A stretch of 64,000 nt of DNA, taken from Liolophura sinensis. Lineage: Eukaryota; Mollusca; Polyplacophora; Chitonida; Chitonidae. Shown in pieces: positions 32,491 through 46,040 of this stretch. How positions within the stretch are numbered: the stretch's first letter is position 1; each line of letters starts with the position of its first letter. The stretch is taken from assembly GCF_032854445.1 (NCBI RefSeq), contig NC_088295.1, positions 64,587,249-64,651,248 on the forward strand, in the 5' to 3' direction. Made by a program: the position numbers and the translations under genes. Below the pieces are notes generated by a model that was not told where the DNA came from, did no database searches, and saw nothing but the letters and a program-made list of their open reading frames with translations.

Positions 32491-35320
32491 GCGAGATGTG
32501 TAAAATAATTTTGAATACATATTTTTATCTTTACATATCTATGTGCTGTTTTCACGGCAAGATGGAATATAACGAGGTAAAATTTGAAGTGTTCATTTAT
32601 TTTTATACCTTTTCTTCACATTAGAAAACACTTCTTTAACTAAATTAAATTTCAAAGAGGAAATTCATAATTATCGATTTCTGCAGGGTTTCGACTGAAA
32701 CTTTGTGGTTCAGCCTATTTCAGTGAGCTACCTTTCCTGTGCAATGGAAACAAGACAATACAAGACAATGAAATACAAGACTAGTACGTTACCGGTTTGC
32801 CACGACAAAGTTTCTCCGTAACCAAAAATATATTACACAGCTTTGGCCTGAATTACTTTAGGTGGAGAGAAAGGCTCCCCATAGACAGGCGAAGCTTACT
32901 GAGTTACCGGAACCCCAAGAGATGCGCAGACGCAATCGCTAGTTTACTTCTCAAATGGATCATTAACCAACAGACGTGTAATGTATCCCTAGGCCCATCT
33001 GAGACTTAGTGGATCAATCATGGGCAGTTACGTAAGACGCCCCAAAGGACGTTAAACGAAATCGGAAAGTCCATCAAAGAGATTCGAAAAATTTAGGTTA
33101 AGTTTTGTTTTACCGACTAGCACGCAACGGCTGTGTTGAGCACCCTGAAGACATCAGCGTGTACATTAAACGGTGGCGGCCTACCTGACTACTGTACATT
33201 AACCATCGTTTTCTGTCCACGCTCAGCCCTGATGCACACGGCAAACAGAATCGTGTCAGGGGAGTACTTTGACCTCCAATATTGATAGAGTCAGAAAGTA
33301 TCAGAAACCTTCACCTTCTTCTACTGTGGAGCGACATTGATATATGAAGCATAATTTTTAACGTTTAATCTGGGCATTCAAAAGTTATCGTTTTACTGAA
33401 ATGTTAATAGCTGACAATTTGACACATTTGTCTCAAGATAATACATAAAAGACGTACAGCATAGAGAGTAAATCCAGAGCAACGATGACAGTGTGATGAT
33501 TGGCAAATGGTCACACTTAACCGGTGAAATACGACCTCTTGTCAATTTACCTCAGTTAGGTTTTTATTCTCAATGTTCATGTAAGTGCATAAATAGTAGT
33601 AAATTACACGCCCCCTATCATCATGGCTTAAACACAAATAGGTAAAAAAATTCTATGATGTTAATTGCAATTTATTAGACGCCACTGGTCTAGAATTCCT
33701 CAAAATGCTGAGTTGTCATCACATTTAATATACAATAACATTAAAGCATTGCGCAGGTTTTAAAATTCTAGTTTGCAGGATGCCAAAATAACCTATAAAA
33801 TGTTATTATAAATATTAACTTAAATGGTTGTTGGAATCGACCCTGGAATTGTTTGGTATTAAGTGACATTATAAAGTATACATTATCAAGAATAAAACGA
33901 CCATAAATTGGTTATTGGGAGAATACTTTATGAAATTTTCCAGTTGTAAAGCCTGCACAACACAGTCTGAACAGTGAACTTCACTGAAGCTGTGCGGTTG
34001 TTCGCTCGATATTTAAAGTCGCTTGCAACATTATTTCGGTCATAACACGACGATCTTTCGTAATAGGCCGTCACGAGTAACGACATGTTAATAGTGTGAC
34101 TTTACCAGAATACCATACCGAAAACTATGGGCGTAAGGTCTCATCCAAATACTCCGTCTAAATACTTGACGAACATGCTCTATTCTTACGTCAATCAAAA
34201 AATATCATTTTTAATGTATGTTTTTTTTTCTCTTGATAGGTTAATGTAAGCTTTAAGAAACCGATTTTACCATTCACCCTAACGATGGAAAAGGAAACCC
34301 GCGCAATATCGACTCCAGTCCAATGAGGTAAAGATTCGTGTCTTCAGTTTAGGAGTCTTCTCGCGCTTAAATACGAGATGCCTCGATTGGTGTCCAACGA
34401 ACCTGTAACAGCCAATACCAGCTCCAAGCTTTAAACAAATTGCTCTGGAAACATCGGAGGTTTTTATTTTTTGTATTCATGCCGTAGAACAACCCAGCGA
34501 ACAATGCCTCTGGCAAAAAAATGTTCACAGTGGGTCATTTATTATAGGGTTTTTCCATCTGTTATTTCTTCAGCTGGACCGATGTGTTTTGTTTTTCTTT
34601 TTTCTTTTTTGCACGTAATGGCGCTCCTGTGGTGATGTTAATAAATGACCTTGTCTTCTCGCCAAGCCTTTGTTTTCATCCCCGAGGTACATGAATGACG
34701 TGCATTTGTGAGGTATCAGCATAATGTATACTCTCTCAGGGACAAGCTCCTCAATACTCCGACAGCTGGATGTAATACAAATGGGTGTACAAATCGATTT
34801 TCCTGTGCAAAACCCTGACTTGAAGCATTCTGCGGAGACAATTTAAGTACAAGACCCACAAAATACCGAATACCAGCCCTTGGCAAATGTCTAGAACAGC
34901 CTAATTCCGAACTGCAAACAACGGGCATATCTCCGGTATCAAGGAATATATCTTGACCCGATCGTCTGTAACATTGCATTTATGGAGTTAATGACTCAAG
35001 AAGAGATTTCTCCATGTAGCTGATTTTTACCCAAAGTATTAACAAAGGAACAGCTGATGAGGGCCAGCGGGGAGCAGTTGGCATAATCATCTGTCAGCAA
35101 TACCGACGTTGCCTCAGGGAAGAGCTTACGACGTAATGTAGTAATATACGTTACATCCGAATGTGTGCATGGGTGAAGTAAGTCTTAAACAATTACATTA
35201 GTTACCCAAATTTATCTGAGTAGAATAGTTTTTCAGTTTACTCATATTAGTTTGAACTTGAGCTTACTTCCATGATATGTTAACCAATGTACTGTGATGA
35301 CTTCACCGTTTTTTGTATAC
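32491..35320. other. No gene recognised
   Basis: About 2.8 kb of AT-rich DNA. Open frames are under 90 codons and conflicting. No clear repeats or motifs seen. Confidence 0.4.
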
Positions 35321-36410
35321 GGTCAAACCTGTACCTACGGCCACCTGTAATCAGCGCCCATCTGCCGTAAGCGGCCACTCTCTGCCGCGACCAAACAATT
35401 TTCCATGTTAAACGAGCTGTAATATGCGGGCACCTGTCCAACGCGTCCAGCGGCCAATATATTTTGCCACCAAATTCTATATAAGCCTCTCCTGAGACTT
35501 TTAACAGTAATGATGATTGCCGCATCGGACATTCAAAAATTTCAAAATGGCGACTACCCGACTTCAATAGTTTTTGTAGTGATTAAAAGTTACAACACTT
35601 TGTGATGACACTTGAAGTGTGAACATTATTGGTCAATGGCACTGAAGTCTACTGTTCTTTAATCAAGCCTAGCTGGTTATTGTCCAGACACCCCTGCACT
35701 GTGGCAGTGGATTAGTTCCATGCTGCGGTCCCCGCTATGTATGCCATAAACAGCTGGCAAACTCGGATATAATCTGACCTCCCGTGGTTCCTCCCATGAA
35801 TGATTTCTTTGACAAATTATCTGGCTTGCTTGGCCATTATCTTTGCAGGCAATTGGTGTTGTGTTTTCATTTCGCGTGGCCAAAATATTGACTGTACCGG
35901 ACACATAGAGAAATTGATCTTCTTTCACTTATACATGTTGTTGTTGTTTCACCGGTAATGGTAAATATGATTGAACATTTCAGCAGCCTGCCATTTACAG
36001 TCCAAAACTTTGTTAGAATAGTCATTTATACCTACGTAGGCCAAACTAGCACATGGATTTCTAGGGTCTTACAATGATGGGAAGAAAGTTCTCCTGTCGT
36101 GCGTGCCCTCACCTGAAACTCTTTCTGTAATCGCCTGTTAAACGCGTGAAGTCCATAGGTCTACCCCACAAAACTTGAAATTATTGAGTCATTGTTTTAC
36201 CACAATTGTTACATTTCTATGAAATTTATCTAGCAGAATAGATTAGTGCTGTAACAAAGATTATTATGTAGGCCTATATGTGTACATTTCCTGAAACTTA
36301 ATTCAGTTGTGATTTGGCTTGGTCTTCACAACCTGTCTTATGTGGCCAACTGTCATATGCGACCACTTTTTACGTGTCCTTTCACTGAAAGCATACAACA
36401 GGTTTGATTG
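35321..36410. mobile_element. Non-autonomous pogo/Tigger-like DNA transposon, ~1.09 kb
   Basis: The left end is TA|CGGTCAAACCTGT (35319-35333) and the right end ACAGGTTTGATTG|TA (36398-36412). Termini are inverted (11 of 13 match), with a TA dinucleotide on each side as for Tc1/mariner-pogo targets. Sub-terminal GGCCACCTGT and GGCCAACTGT words lie inside both ends. There is no transposase frame with a catalytic signature, so it is non-autonomous or internally deleted. Confidence 0.6.
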
Positions 36411-36439
36411 TATCATAATTAATAAGTTAGCGGTGATGG

Positions 36440-36530
36440 ATTTATTTATTTATTTGACTGGTGATTTACGCCTAACTCGAGAGTATTTCACTTATACAAC
36501 GGCGGTCAGTGTTACGGTGGGAGAAAACTA
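36440..36530 (-). mobile_element. SINE 3' fragment, minus strand
   Basis: TTTATTTATTTATTTGACTG followed by ACTTATACAACGGCGGTCAG and TTACGGTGGGAG; the reverse complement of the SINE 3' domain. It lies 30 bp from the end of the TA-flanked element. Confidence 0.8.
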
Positions 36531-38195
36531 GCAGCGATGGAGTTCACATCAGTCTCCCCTATGATGCAGATCTCCACGGTACATGTAAGTTATAAAAGTG
36601 ATCAACAAATTGGCACCCCCAAAGTGTAATAGATTGCTTTGGGGGCAATACAATGATAAAAGAAATAATGATAAAAATCCCATTTGAGCATCTGGAAACT
36701 GGTTATACAACAAGGCCGCTCGATTCCAGTTAGGACAGAAGTGTCAAAGAGTATATATACATCTAAGCTAGGAGTTGTTTTGACTGACATTTACATTTTA
36801 CACACAGATCTACGACCAGCTTTAGCCCGTATTAACACAGTTCAGACACAAAATGAAGATGGTTTTTAACTGATCAAAAACTTGCATTTAGATTACATAG
36901 TCTTCACTACATTTAGGGCCTTATTACGACAGTATTACCTTATAACTGGAATAACTTATATGTGTAGTATGGGTAATGCAAGTGTCGAGTTCTTAAGTGC
37001 ACCGGAGCACCATTCAAAAGACACCAGATATGATGCCCACAAAGTGTACCAACAAGTACTAGACAAATCGATGCCGGTCGCCTTGCACTGACTGACAAGA
37101 TGACGTAAATGCATTACCAGCCTTAACCACTAGAACCCGGGTTTTCCTCTTACCAGTGAACTGCTCATACACTCTTGGTTGTCTCGACGGGATTTCGGTT
37201 AGGGAGCTGAACATGAGCTTGTAAACTTTATGATTCCATTAAAGAGACCAAAATGGAGATTTTTGTTTGGCAAAAAATCGATTAGCGAAGATCCGATCAA
37301 ATTTTTTGCTATTGCTTTAGAATAGACCAAATATTTACCTTTGACCAAATATCAGCCTGGATGGTGCACGTGTTACGTTTCAAAATGGCTAATTAATTTC
37401 GTGAAATTTACATTGCGGGTCGCTTTATAAATTTTTCAAATTTTAGAATCAATTTAAAACTATAAATAGTACAGCTACGAGTTGACTCCCAACAGCATTA
37501 TTGCAAACAACGAATAGCATAGAACAGAATACAAAAAAGCGAAGTAATCTTGAGTGGACAGACCAATCAAAATCTCCGAAACTACGTGACGTCAATGGCA
37601 CATAAAGCAGACCAAACTGCCCAAAATAGGCTCCCAACATTTGTCTGCATATTAATAAACAATAAAAATCTAGAAAAAAAGTAATGGCAGTTTTTTTTAT
37701 AAAGCTTTCAATGGTCTTTCCACTCACTGTTACTCCAAGTTTGGAGATTATTTCAAGTTAATGTGCTAATACCACCATCGTAAATGTCACTCTTCCACCA
37801 ACTACGTCAATAAAAACTCAACTTAAACAGCTTATCTAAAAGCCAATCTATGATTCTTGCAGGACTAAATGCATGACCGTATGTATAACTTCGCGTGTTT
37901 TGTCGAATAACCATAGTTCAAATGGAACAGAACAGTTTAACAGAAAAAAGCAAAAATGTTCCAGAATGTCATTTGCTTTTGTTAAGCCTTAGTGCATGTA
38001 ATACATGAAAGGTTTATTTATAGTTCATGGTGTGCTTTGGGATTTCGTGGTAAGTTATTAAAAAAAACACCGCAAATCCTTTTGGGACAAAATTCCATTT
38101 GGATGTACACCAATACAACTTGCATAAAACTATCATGGTTACTTTTTTATACACTGTTTACAGTGTGTTTGAAAGAATAACAAAGTGATGGTAGT
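36531..38195. other. No gene recognised
   Basis: AT-rich. Open frames are under 95 codons on both strands, without recognisable motifs. Confidence 0.4.
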
Positions 38196-38284
38196 TACGA
38201 GTAGGCAATGTTACCCACACGTAATTACGATACCAACCTATGCTACAGGTGTTACGTAGGTACGAGTATGCAACGTTACCCACG
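38196..38284. repeat. Imperfect direct duplication, 65-bp offset
   Basis: TACGAGTAGGCAATGTTACC at 38196 and TACGAGTATGCAACGTTACC at 38261. Confidence 0.75.
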
Positions 38285-39742
38285 TTTACCATATTAGACG
38301 GTGCTATAGTTAGTACGTAGTCATGGAAGTTACATCAGCTTAAAACAGCCTGTAATCTTCAAGCAAAGATCAATTACCAAATCCAAACCATTCCTTCATG
38401 GGGAAGCAAATCGAATTCCTTTGCACATCGTGCACCTGTTGTGCGCTCCTGATACTGTCCGTACCACCTTTGGTATTTAGGAATTCTTTTGATGTTCACA
38501 TTTAAACACACACCATCAATAACGGTGGTCAGTACCTTCCAGGAGCACCAATACCGCCATACACGTAAGTAGAAGGCTCCAAACGAAAGGGGGTGGTAAC
38601 CATTAAAAAGCTACCCCCCTCTCATCCTAGTACTGAAAACAAAATGTATAGTGGTATGGCATTTTCTAGCAGATGCCTTAAAAAGCAGTCATCCAACAAG
38701 GCGTTGTCCATTGCATCGATCGGAAGTGTCAATATTGATTGAAATAGACACAGCTGGTGACCTGAGTGTACCTCATCAGTCCCGGATTAGACGACAAGTC
38801 AAGCATGCACTCTCAGGCTGGATGCACTCAGTCATGTAACCATGCCAAAGGCCGCTACAAGAATGCGGGCCAATTCGGGCCAGCAAATCGCATGATCGCC
38901 TCCGAATTCATTAACCCCATCCTCAGTAAACCCACTGGCTCGTAGGCGTCTACCAGAAATATGTGTACTATTTATTTTGATTAGTCTATTTTTTATTTAA
39001 CGAGCGTGTCCACTCGTCAGCTTGTACCCACGCCAAATAACATGGTGTACACGCACCACAAAAGCTTCCACACAAGACCCCGTTATCACTTCTAGGCTTA
39101 TTCCCACACTTGAATACACAAGCAATTGCCACCTCCAGATGATTATTGTGCACGTTGCCGTAAATTAGGTAGTTATCACAGTGAATAAAATCTATCCACG
39201 GCACTCACAATTATGCTCACTTCTGCGTACCCAAATAATTCACTGATAAAATGATTGGTTAGATATTTCCTTAGCTATAAGATAAGAGGTAAAATGTTGA
39301 GCATGACTCATAACATGACTTGGGCCACAGATGATGAGGGTATCCTGGATATTGGCAAAACTACTTAGCTTTGGTCTGAAAATATGGTTCCAAACATTCT
39401 CCCTGAAGGCTTGAAATAAGAGTTACACTTTAAGTGAATTGACCCCCTTCCTAACCAACCCCACATTAAATGGAAATGCCCACTAGGCGGTAACATCTTC
39501 AAATCTAGGGGACCATCTCGTTGTGCGTTCGTCAAAAAGTTATTACCCAAGACAAATCACAGTAACTCAAGGCGACGTTGTAAGTCATTGCCGACTGGCT
39601 TGGCCCCGAATACTCTTTACCAACAGGCCCATCACTACTTTAGATTATTTTTCACTACCTCAGTCTAGGTGTAGCCTTCCCCATAATCATACCAGAGCCA
39701 TTGAGTGCCAGTTGCATCTCATTGAGGACATTTATAGATAAT

Positions 39743-39743
<1 letters not shown>
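38285..39743. other. No gene recognised
   Basis: Short conflicting open frames only. Confidence 0.4.

Positions 39744-39797
<54 letters not shown>
39744..39797. repeat. (AT)n microsatellite
   Basis: About 26 uninterrupted AT dinucleotides. Confidence 0.95.
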
Positions 39798-39801
39798 TGC
39801 T

Positions 39802-39843
39802 ATATAAGTGCTTAAAATATATAAGTGTTTTAAGCATTTATAT
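39802..39843. repeat. Inverted repeat next to (AT)n
   Basis: ATATAAGTGCTTAAAA at 39802-39817 pairs with TTTTAAGCATTTATAT at 39828-39843 (15 of 16), with a 10-nt spacer. A further TATATAAGTGCTTAAAA follows. Confidence 0.8.
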
Positions 39844-39864
39844 ATATAAGTGCTTAAAACATTC

Positions 39865-42800
39865 AGCAGATCGGAGGGTATTCCAATGTCTTCCAGCTGA
39901 CTGAACATGCAACGAGTAACTGATCATGTGACCAGAGTAGGTGAGGGTCAAGAAGGTGACCTTGTCAATGAGAGCCTCTTAACCTTGTCAGGGCCACAAT
40001 CATTGGCGTTAATCGGGACAGTTCCTGTTTCCGGCTGACCAGTCCAAACACTCCACATCCTTCGCTCCACTGAGATTTCATTAAGTCCCGATGGATTACT
40101 TAAAGCTGTCATTTTATATTTACCTAGCCCTTCAAACTGACGAGCGTTTGCTGTAATACAGAATGTATTCCTTATTGAGGAGTATCACTTTCTGTGATGA
40201 GAGCCGACTGTATTGTAACGAAGGGTTCACGAGAGGGAATTCCACACATAGGCTTCAAGGAAAGTAAATACACTGATGCAATAGAAACAAAATTTGAGTC
40301 AAATAATAACTTGGGAACTCTAAATGAGATTTGTAATTTCACCCTAGATATCATATTTGGTTATTACTACCTTCGCAAAATTTCATTACATTACCCAATC
40401 AATTTCATTGTTACATCGGATTGCACCAGCCCGAGCCCTGTTTCTGACCTTCACACACAATATTCACCAAGGGAGATCACTTGTTATTTGAAATTACCGT
40501 GTAATTAAAGTTCGCGTCATTGCAATTTGTAATATCCAAATAAAGTGAAACATAATCAGAGTAGACACTCTAAACTGACGTTTGCTTTGAATTATTTTGT
40601 GATAAAAAGAGATCCTAAAGCTTGCTGCAACTGTGGTATTTCCTTGGGACAAATCTTTGGGGAACCCGTTGAGTGTTTGCCAGCCTCACAGTGACACGGC
40701 TGCTGTGATGGGCGAATAAAACTTCGATAAGTTCTCAAGCAAACGAATCTTTGTTTTTCATTGCACAGGACGTATCCCGGAAGAGACAAAAATAAAACCA
40801 TTAAGACGTGAATTAACTCGAGCTTAACAACAGAGTTCCCTGTTTTCAGCTGTATAAAATACAGCCAACGGAAGGAGTGATCGTTCTGTTTATTTTAGTT
40901 TCCTCGTTTTGCAAAGTAATCGTCCCATTCTATAGCTACCTAATTCCACAGTTGTTCCACAAAAAAGTTCTAGAATAGAGAAAACAATTGCTGGATTGCG
41001 TAACAGTTGATGATGTGTGGTATAGACATCGTCAAAAAGCATTAACAAAGACAAAGATTCGCCACAGTCAACACTTAGAGGCCATAAGCCTTTCACGGAA
41101 TAACACAGCCAGCTTGAGAAAATATTGAAAGACAAGATGCTGTTATTTCTTAGAGCCCTACTTTCACCCCGGGGGTATTTGTAGGACCTCTGCGCCTTTG
41201 GCCCTCCGTCTGATGGTTTTGTCTGATCTTCAGTTAAGCAATAAAGCCAAGGTCTCAGATCGGGGACATGGTAACCTTCTAGTGAGCCTGTGGTGTTGCA
41301 ATCACTTTGGTTGGACACTCCAATGTTTGCCTTGGGGCATATGAGTTTGAAATAAAACTACAATATCTTTATGGCGCGATGCTTTATTGCTCATTTCAAC
41401 GTTTCATCCTAATATACAGAATGACTTGCTTCATTATGTCTCATACTTACACGAGATCTGTACATGATCTATTCCACTTTCCATGGACGTTTACTTGTAC
41501 TATGTTTAACGTCTAATTGTTTTGCAAATTGAATGTGCATAAGCTCGATCTTATGATCTAGCACAATTTGATGATTAAAATTACTCATCTTTTACTTTGT
41601 CACAAATTACGCATAATGCATAAAATACTGAAAAAAAAGTTTGACTTTTAGAGAGTTCAGTTCACAGAATTTCCATAAAACTGCCGTAAGTACTGTCTTA
41701 TTTCCTCTTTAAGCACAGAGAAAATTATTGTAAATAACCTTTATTGCCGTAATAAACCATGACATTTCATTTGAAGTGGCTTCCAAAATAAAACCTTTAC
41801 CGAGAATTGATTATGAATAGAAAATACTTGTGACCTGATTTCCAGCCGTGCCTTGGAATATGTTAGTTAATGAGCAGCCCCAGAAGGATACATGGAGCAA
41901 GACTACAAAAAGAGGGAATATTAGCAAACCCCTTTTGGAGCATATTTGGACAGTCCTGTTTGAACTTCCATGGATACTACGACCAAATCAAATACGTCAG
42001 ATCGATTCACTTCTGACAAGGCCGGTTGAAGATCAGGCGACAAATCCTTCATCTCAACAACCCTCTCTTTACGAAGGGTGACAAACGAGAGCTTGGAGTT
42101 TAAATATTATGCCAGTATTGCATGGAAATCATTAAAATCGTGCGAGTTTCTTCTGTAACCATCAATACACATGTACATCACAGTACTTTCTAACAGATCT
42201 TTAATTTGCATAAGACCTTTATGTTAGAGTACTAGAAGATGGTGTTTAGGATACATAGAAATGCATATAGGATGCAAATGTGATGTCAAAACAAACGCTT
42301 TGACTATGAAACCAAAAAGGAAGTACATTCATTGATTAACTTGTGCAAATGCCATTTTAATATTGTTCTGCATTGGGAGCCTTGTTAAACTCTTTCCCAT
42401 CTTTGACAAATCTGTTTGTCTTTTGTTCTTGCTTGTATTATGTCGTGTTTGTCGATGCTCAGAAAACTACACAAACAATACTGCGTTACAGAAGAAAAGG
42501 ATTTTTTGTAGCACCTTGGCTAGTTTACGTATCCCTTCAAACTTCCACTGTTTTGTATCACTAGTCAACCCTTTCCATCCTTAAAATAACCGATGATAGA
42601 GGTAAGGCGTTGGATGCACAATCTCCCAGCTGAGAAAGGAGGGCAAGTTTTGATTTTCCATTTACGCCTTTCTCAAGAATTTTTCACTTATACTAGGGGT
42701 CATGTTCATAAGTGGGTATAAACCGCCGACCTTTGGCAAGATACTGATGGACTTCCGCATTTGCGACGTACCGATATGCAAACCGTACTGATGGAAGGCA

Positions 42801-43745
42801 ATAGTCTTCAACGAACGTCAGACTGCTTTTTTGCTCATTTCAACTACACACGACTACATGTATATCGTCGACGTTTCGTCGACAAACATTGAGTCAATAG
42901 ATTTTCCTCTGAGGAACTACAGAACCGCCATCATCAGCTCTTATGACGCAGAACCTAAGTTCTTTCATCGAGTAAAATTTACCGTACCCGGTCAGGCTCA
43001 AGTCTGGTCTTTAATCACGCAGTCAACATTCAGTCGACAGCTTTTCTATACGTAAATCACACTTGTACTATGACGTTGATATTATGAGTGTGATTGAAGT
43101 CCCTGATGTTCCACAGAGTTTTAAAAAACTGTTACTTACACACCCTTATCGGTAAAAATATCTCCTATGCTTTCCAGTGCATCTTATTTAAACGTAGTTT
43201 ATTTGACATTTGGCCAACGAAGTCAACACTACCTAAATGTGAAGCCCTGCTGTTTGTGTTTCATATGCATAGAACGGCAATGGATTTATAGATGACAGTT
43301 GCTTCCATTATGGAGACTATAGCTGTCATAGTTGTCGAGAAAATTTACTAATCTAACCCAGGTAATCTCTCTACATGAAAAAATTCCTTTACCACTCCAA
43401 CAACATATCGTTTTAGAAGTGATCATAATCAGTTGGGAAGTCAAAATGCGTTTTCTTAAAAAACAATGGCATCAACAGATGCTAAGAAATATTATTTGAT
43501 TGAATATTTCCTGAAAGCCGCGAAATCAAATACAAAAGCAATCATTGTCAGCTCGGCCCAAAACTGCCTTACAAATTGTTTTTCTTTTTTCGTTTTACAA
43601 TTCGAATAGGAGACAAAATGACTGAAAGACAAACATAAGGAACTAGTGCCGTATCGCCACAATGATCAATGACATATGCAAATATGACGTCACAAGGCTA
43701 CGTTTCGACAGGGGTGGCGTCAATTGTTTCTCCTCATGCAATTAA
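39865..43745. other. No gene recognised
   Basis: About 3.9 kb. The minus-strand frame 40890-41318 (142 codons) has no recognisable domain. A short, decayed SINE 3' fragment in minus orientation (TTTTCACTTATAC) lies near 42660-42692. Confidence 0.35.
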
Positions 43746-44040
43746 ATGACCGCTTCGGTTGCCTAATGGATAGATCGTCCGCCTCCAAGTCGGGTCATAC
43801 CAAAGACTTTAAAATTCTACTTGTTGCAGCCTCGCATAGCGCTTAGCACTGAAAGGTTAGAGCGTGGAAACATGACTGATTGGTGTAGTGTCATTGTAAT
43901 GTAACTGGGTGGGATGTCATGACTGATGTCTTGGGTATGACATTTCGGTGGCCTTCATGGACTCGGCCCGCCACAAAAAGACATAGTATATGTACACTCA
44001 CCTGATGTCTCACATACACGCAAGTAAGGAACAATAATTC
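43746..44040 (+). mobile_element. tRNA-derived SINE of a second family, truncated
   Basis: The head GCTTCGGTTGCCTAATGGAT and GTCCGCCTCCAAGTCGGG is tRNA-like. The conserved-looking core is GACTGATTGGTGTAGTGTCA, then ACTGGGTGGGATGTCATGAC and TGATGTCTTGGGTATGAC. This core resembles the minisatellite unit at 55441-57717. Confidence 0.6.
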
Positions 44041-44772
44041 TACAACGAGCGTTCTCTATCTAGCTTCCTCGTTGTAGAGAGTAATCCCCCTAAAATCAGA
44101 GAAGAAAGTGAACCAAATTGCTGTAATTGACATTGAATTGGAAAAGTAATGGCACACGCTCTGGTGCTAATTTGAGATTTCCTAATCCACAGACAAAGAT
44201 TTCGATTTTGTCTGCAGCAAGAGATGTGGGGTCATTGTAGAACATTATCAATTAGAACGTCCCACGCAAGCCGTTTAGTAACCCACAGCTTATTCGAGTA
44301 CATGGAATCTCTGAAAAATCGATTTGATATGCTGATTAGACACTGGACCAATAGTGGAGTTACAGTTACAGCATGTTACTAACGTGGTGTCACACTTGAT
44401 GAACAGACTAGTTGTAGTCTTATTAAGACACTTGATTGTTTTCAAACGCGTATTCTTTTTTATGTATAAATATGCTAACCTTGATGTTTACTAAGTTTGC
44501 CCTTGGTCTATGATTCATAGTATGGAAGTACCCAAAGAGCACATTTTAGTATTCTAAGAACATATGCACTGCTTTCAGTTTGCCCCCTCCCCCCAAAATT
44601 GTCACCTTGAGGGAAACGTAGGATATCGACATAACCAGTCATTGAAATGAAACATCTTTTATGACGACCATAATTACACTCATAGTGGTTATATACAAAT
44701 ATTTGCACAGAACTGATTTGACTTGACAACAATCATAAATCTAAATATGTCGGCGGTGAGGATGTTTTTTAT
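44041..44772. other. No gene recognised
   Basis: Nothing beyond short conflicting open frames. Confidence 0.35.
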
Positions 44773-45070
44773 CAAATTACCAGTAAAATCTATTCAATCT
44801 CAAAACAAAAGCCTTTAAAACGTTATTTATTTTGCGTGAGGGTAGGCTCGTTTTTTTTATATAATGTGTTACAAAGAAAGCCCTCTTAAGAAGAGTTTTG
44901 TGTTTAATCCACTCTCAACAAAATCTGTTCAAATTCATACTATGTTTTTGCTCAAATTCGATATAAACCCATTACAAATATTATATATTTTGCTTAGGGT
45001 TAGGCATGTATATTTATTTATAATGTGTTACGAAGTGAAAGCAGTTTTAAGCAGAGCTTTGTGTTCAGTG
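44773..45070. repeat. Diverged tandem duplication, ~155-170-bp period
   Basis: ATAATGTGTTACAAAGAAAG near 44861 and ATAATGTGTTACGAAGTGAA near 45019. Each is preceded by TTTGCGTGAGGGTAGG or TTTGCTTAGGGTTAGG and followed by GAGTTTTGTGTTTA or GAGCTTTGTGTTCA. Confidence 0.75.
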
Positions 45071-45948
45071 TGGGCGACCGGGACGAACGGGGTTCCTTAA
45101 TCTCCAAGGCGCCTTGGTATACCGGTGTATGCCTGTGAGAAATCTCCACATCGAAATTCCATCAGAGTATTATCTTGACCACGTGCCAGAACGGGACACT
45201 ATCCATTACAAATGTTGCAGCATCGGTCTGACACGTAACAAGTAGGTTCAGACCATCGAACAAGGCAGAGGTAGACAACAAAAATTATTATACCAGGTTG
45301 AAGAGACACTTCACGCCGCTCGTACCCTTCACGGACAAAACCGTCACTCTCGCCTCGGGGAAATCTACTTCAGATCGTCTGGACAAGGGCGATAAGCTAG
45401 ACAGTCTAACACATGCTCATCTGACAGCCTACTGGAAGCGGCTTTTTATTTTATCAACCAGTGGAAAGCACTGTCAGTATACACCTGATCTCGATAGGCC
45501 TATAGACTTGTAATAAGGACCAATAGCACTGATTAAATCCAGATTACCTGCTCTTAGACTTTGATCTGTAAGTATTTCATTATTTATTTATTTACTGCTA
45601 TCCATGGTCGATACCGGAGGAGACTATGTGTCAAATTCTCGTTTGTTATTTCATCAGTCTGTCAAGAATCAGCTTGTTTTCAGCGCCTTTTTTTTCAAAA
45701 CGGTCCATCAAACTGAAATTAATCTTGGTACAGGGTTATGGAAACAGTTTGAGTTTCGGGCCGTTTTCTCCAATTTCAACAAAAATTCTGACCGTTTTTT
45801 TGGACGGTCACAAAAAGTCACAAAAACGGTAATTGAAAAAGGATGAAAATGTCATCCTGTCAACAAGTTGTTAAATGTAACACTCTATACATATTTAACT
45901 CTAAATATATCTGATTCATTTATTTTATTGCCTGGTATCACTGAAACG
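45071..45948. other. No gene recognised
   Basis: Open frames of 68-80 codons overlap in different frames at 45604-45846. No motif was recognised. Confidence 0.35.
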
Positions 45949-46040
45949 ATGGAGACCAACATTCACGACCATCTACGACAATACGCAGGTTGCTGGCAGA
46001 CCTTCTCGGGCAAAACCGGACAGGAAGCCAGCATGAGCTG
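45949..46040 (-). mobile_element. SINE body fragment, minus strand
   Basis: CAGGTTGCTGGCAGACCTTC and GGAAGCCAGCATGAGCTG are the reverse complement of the middle of the SINE at 28151-28417 (CAGCTCATGCTGGCTTCC...GTCAGCAACCTGCGGATGG). Confidence 0.75.

Noticed and set aside
43746-43800. tRNA gene
   Set aside because: A tRNA-like head only; the B-box side is degraded and it continues into a SINE core.
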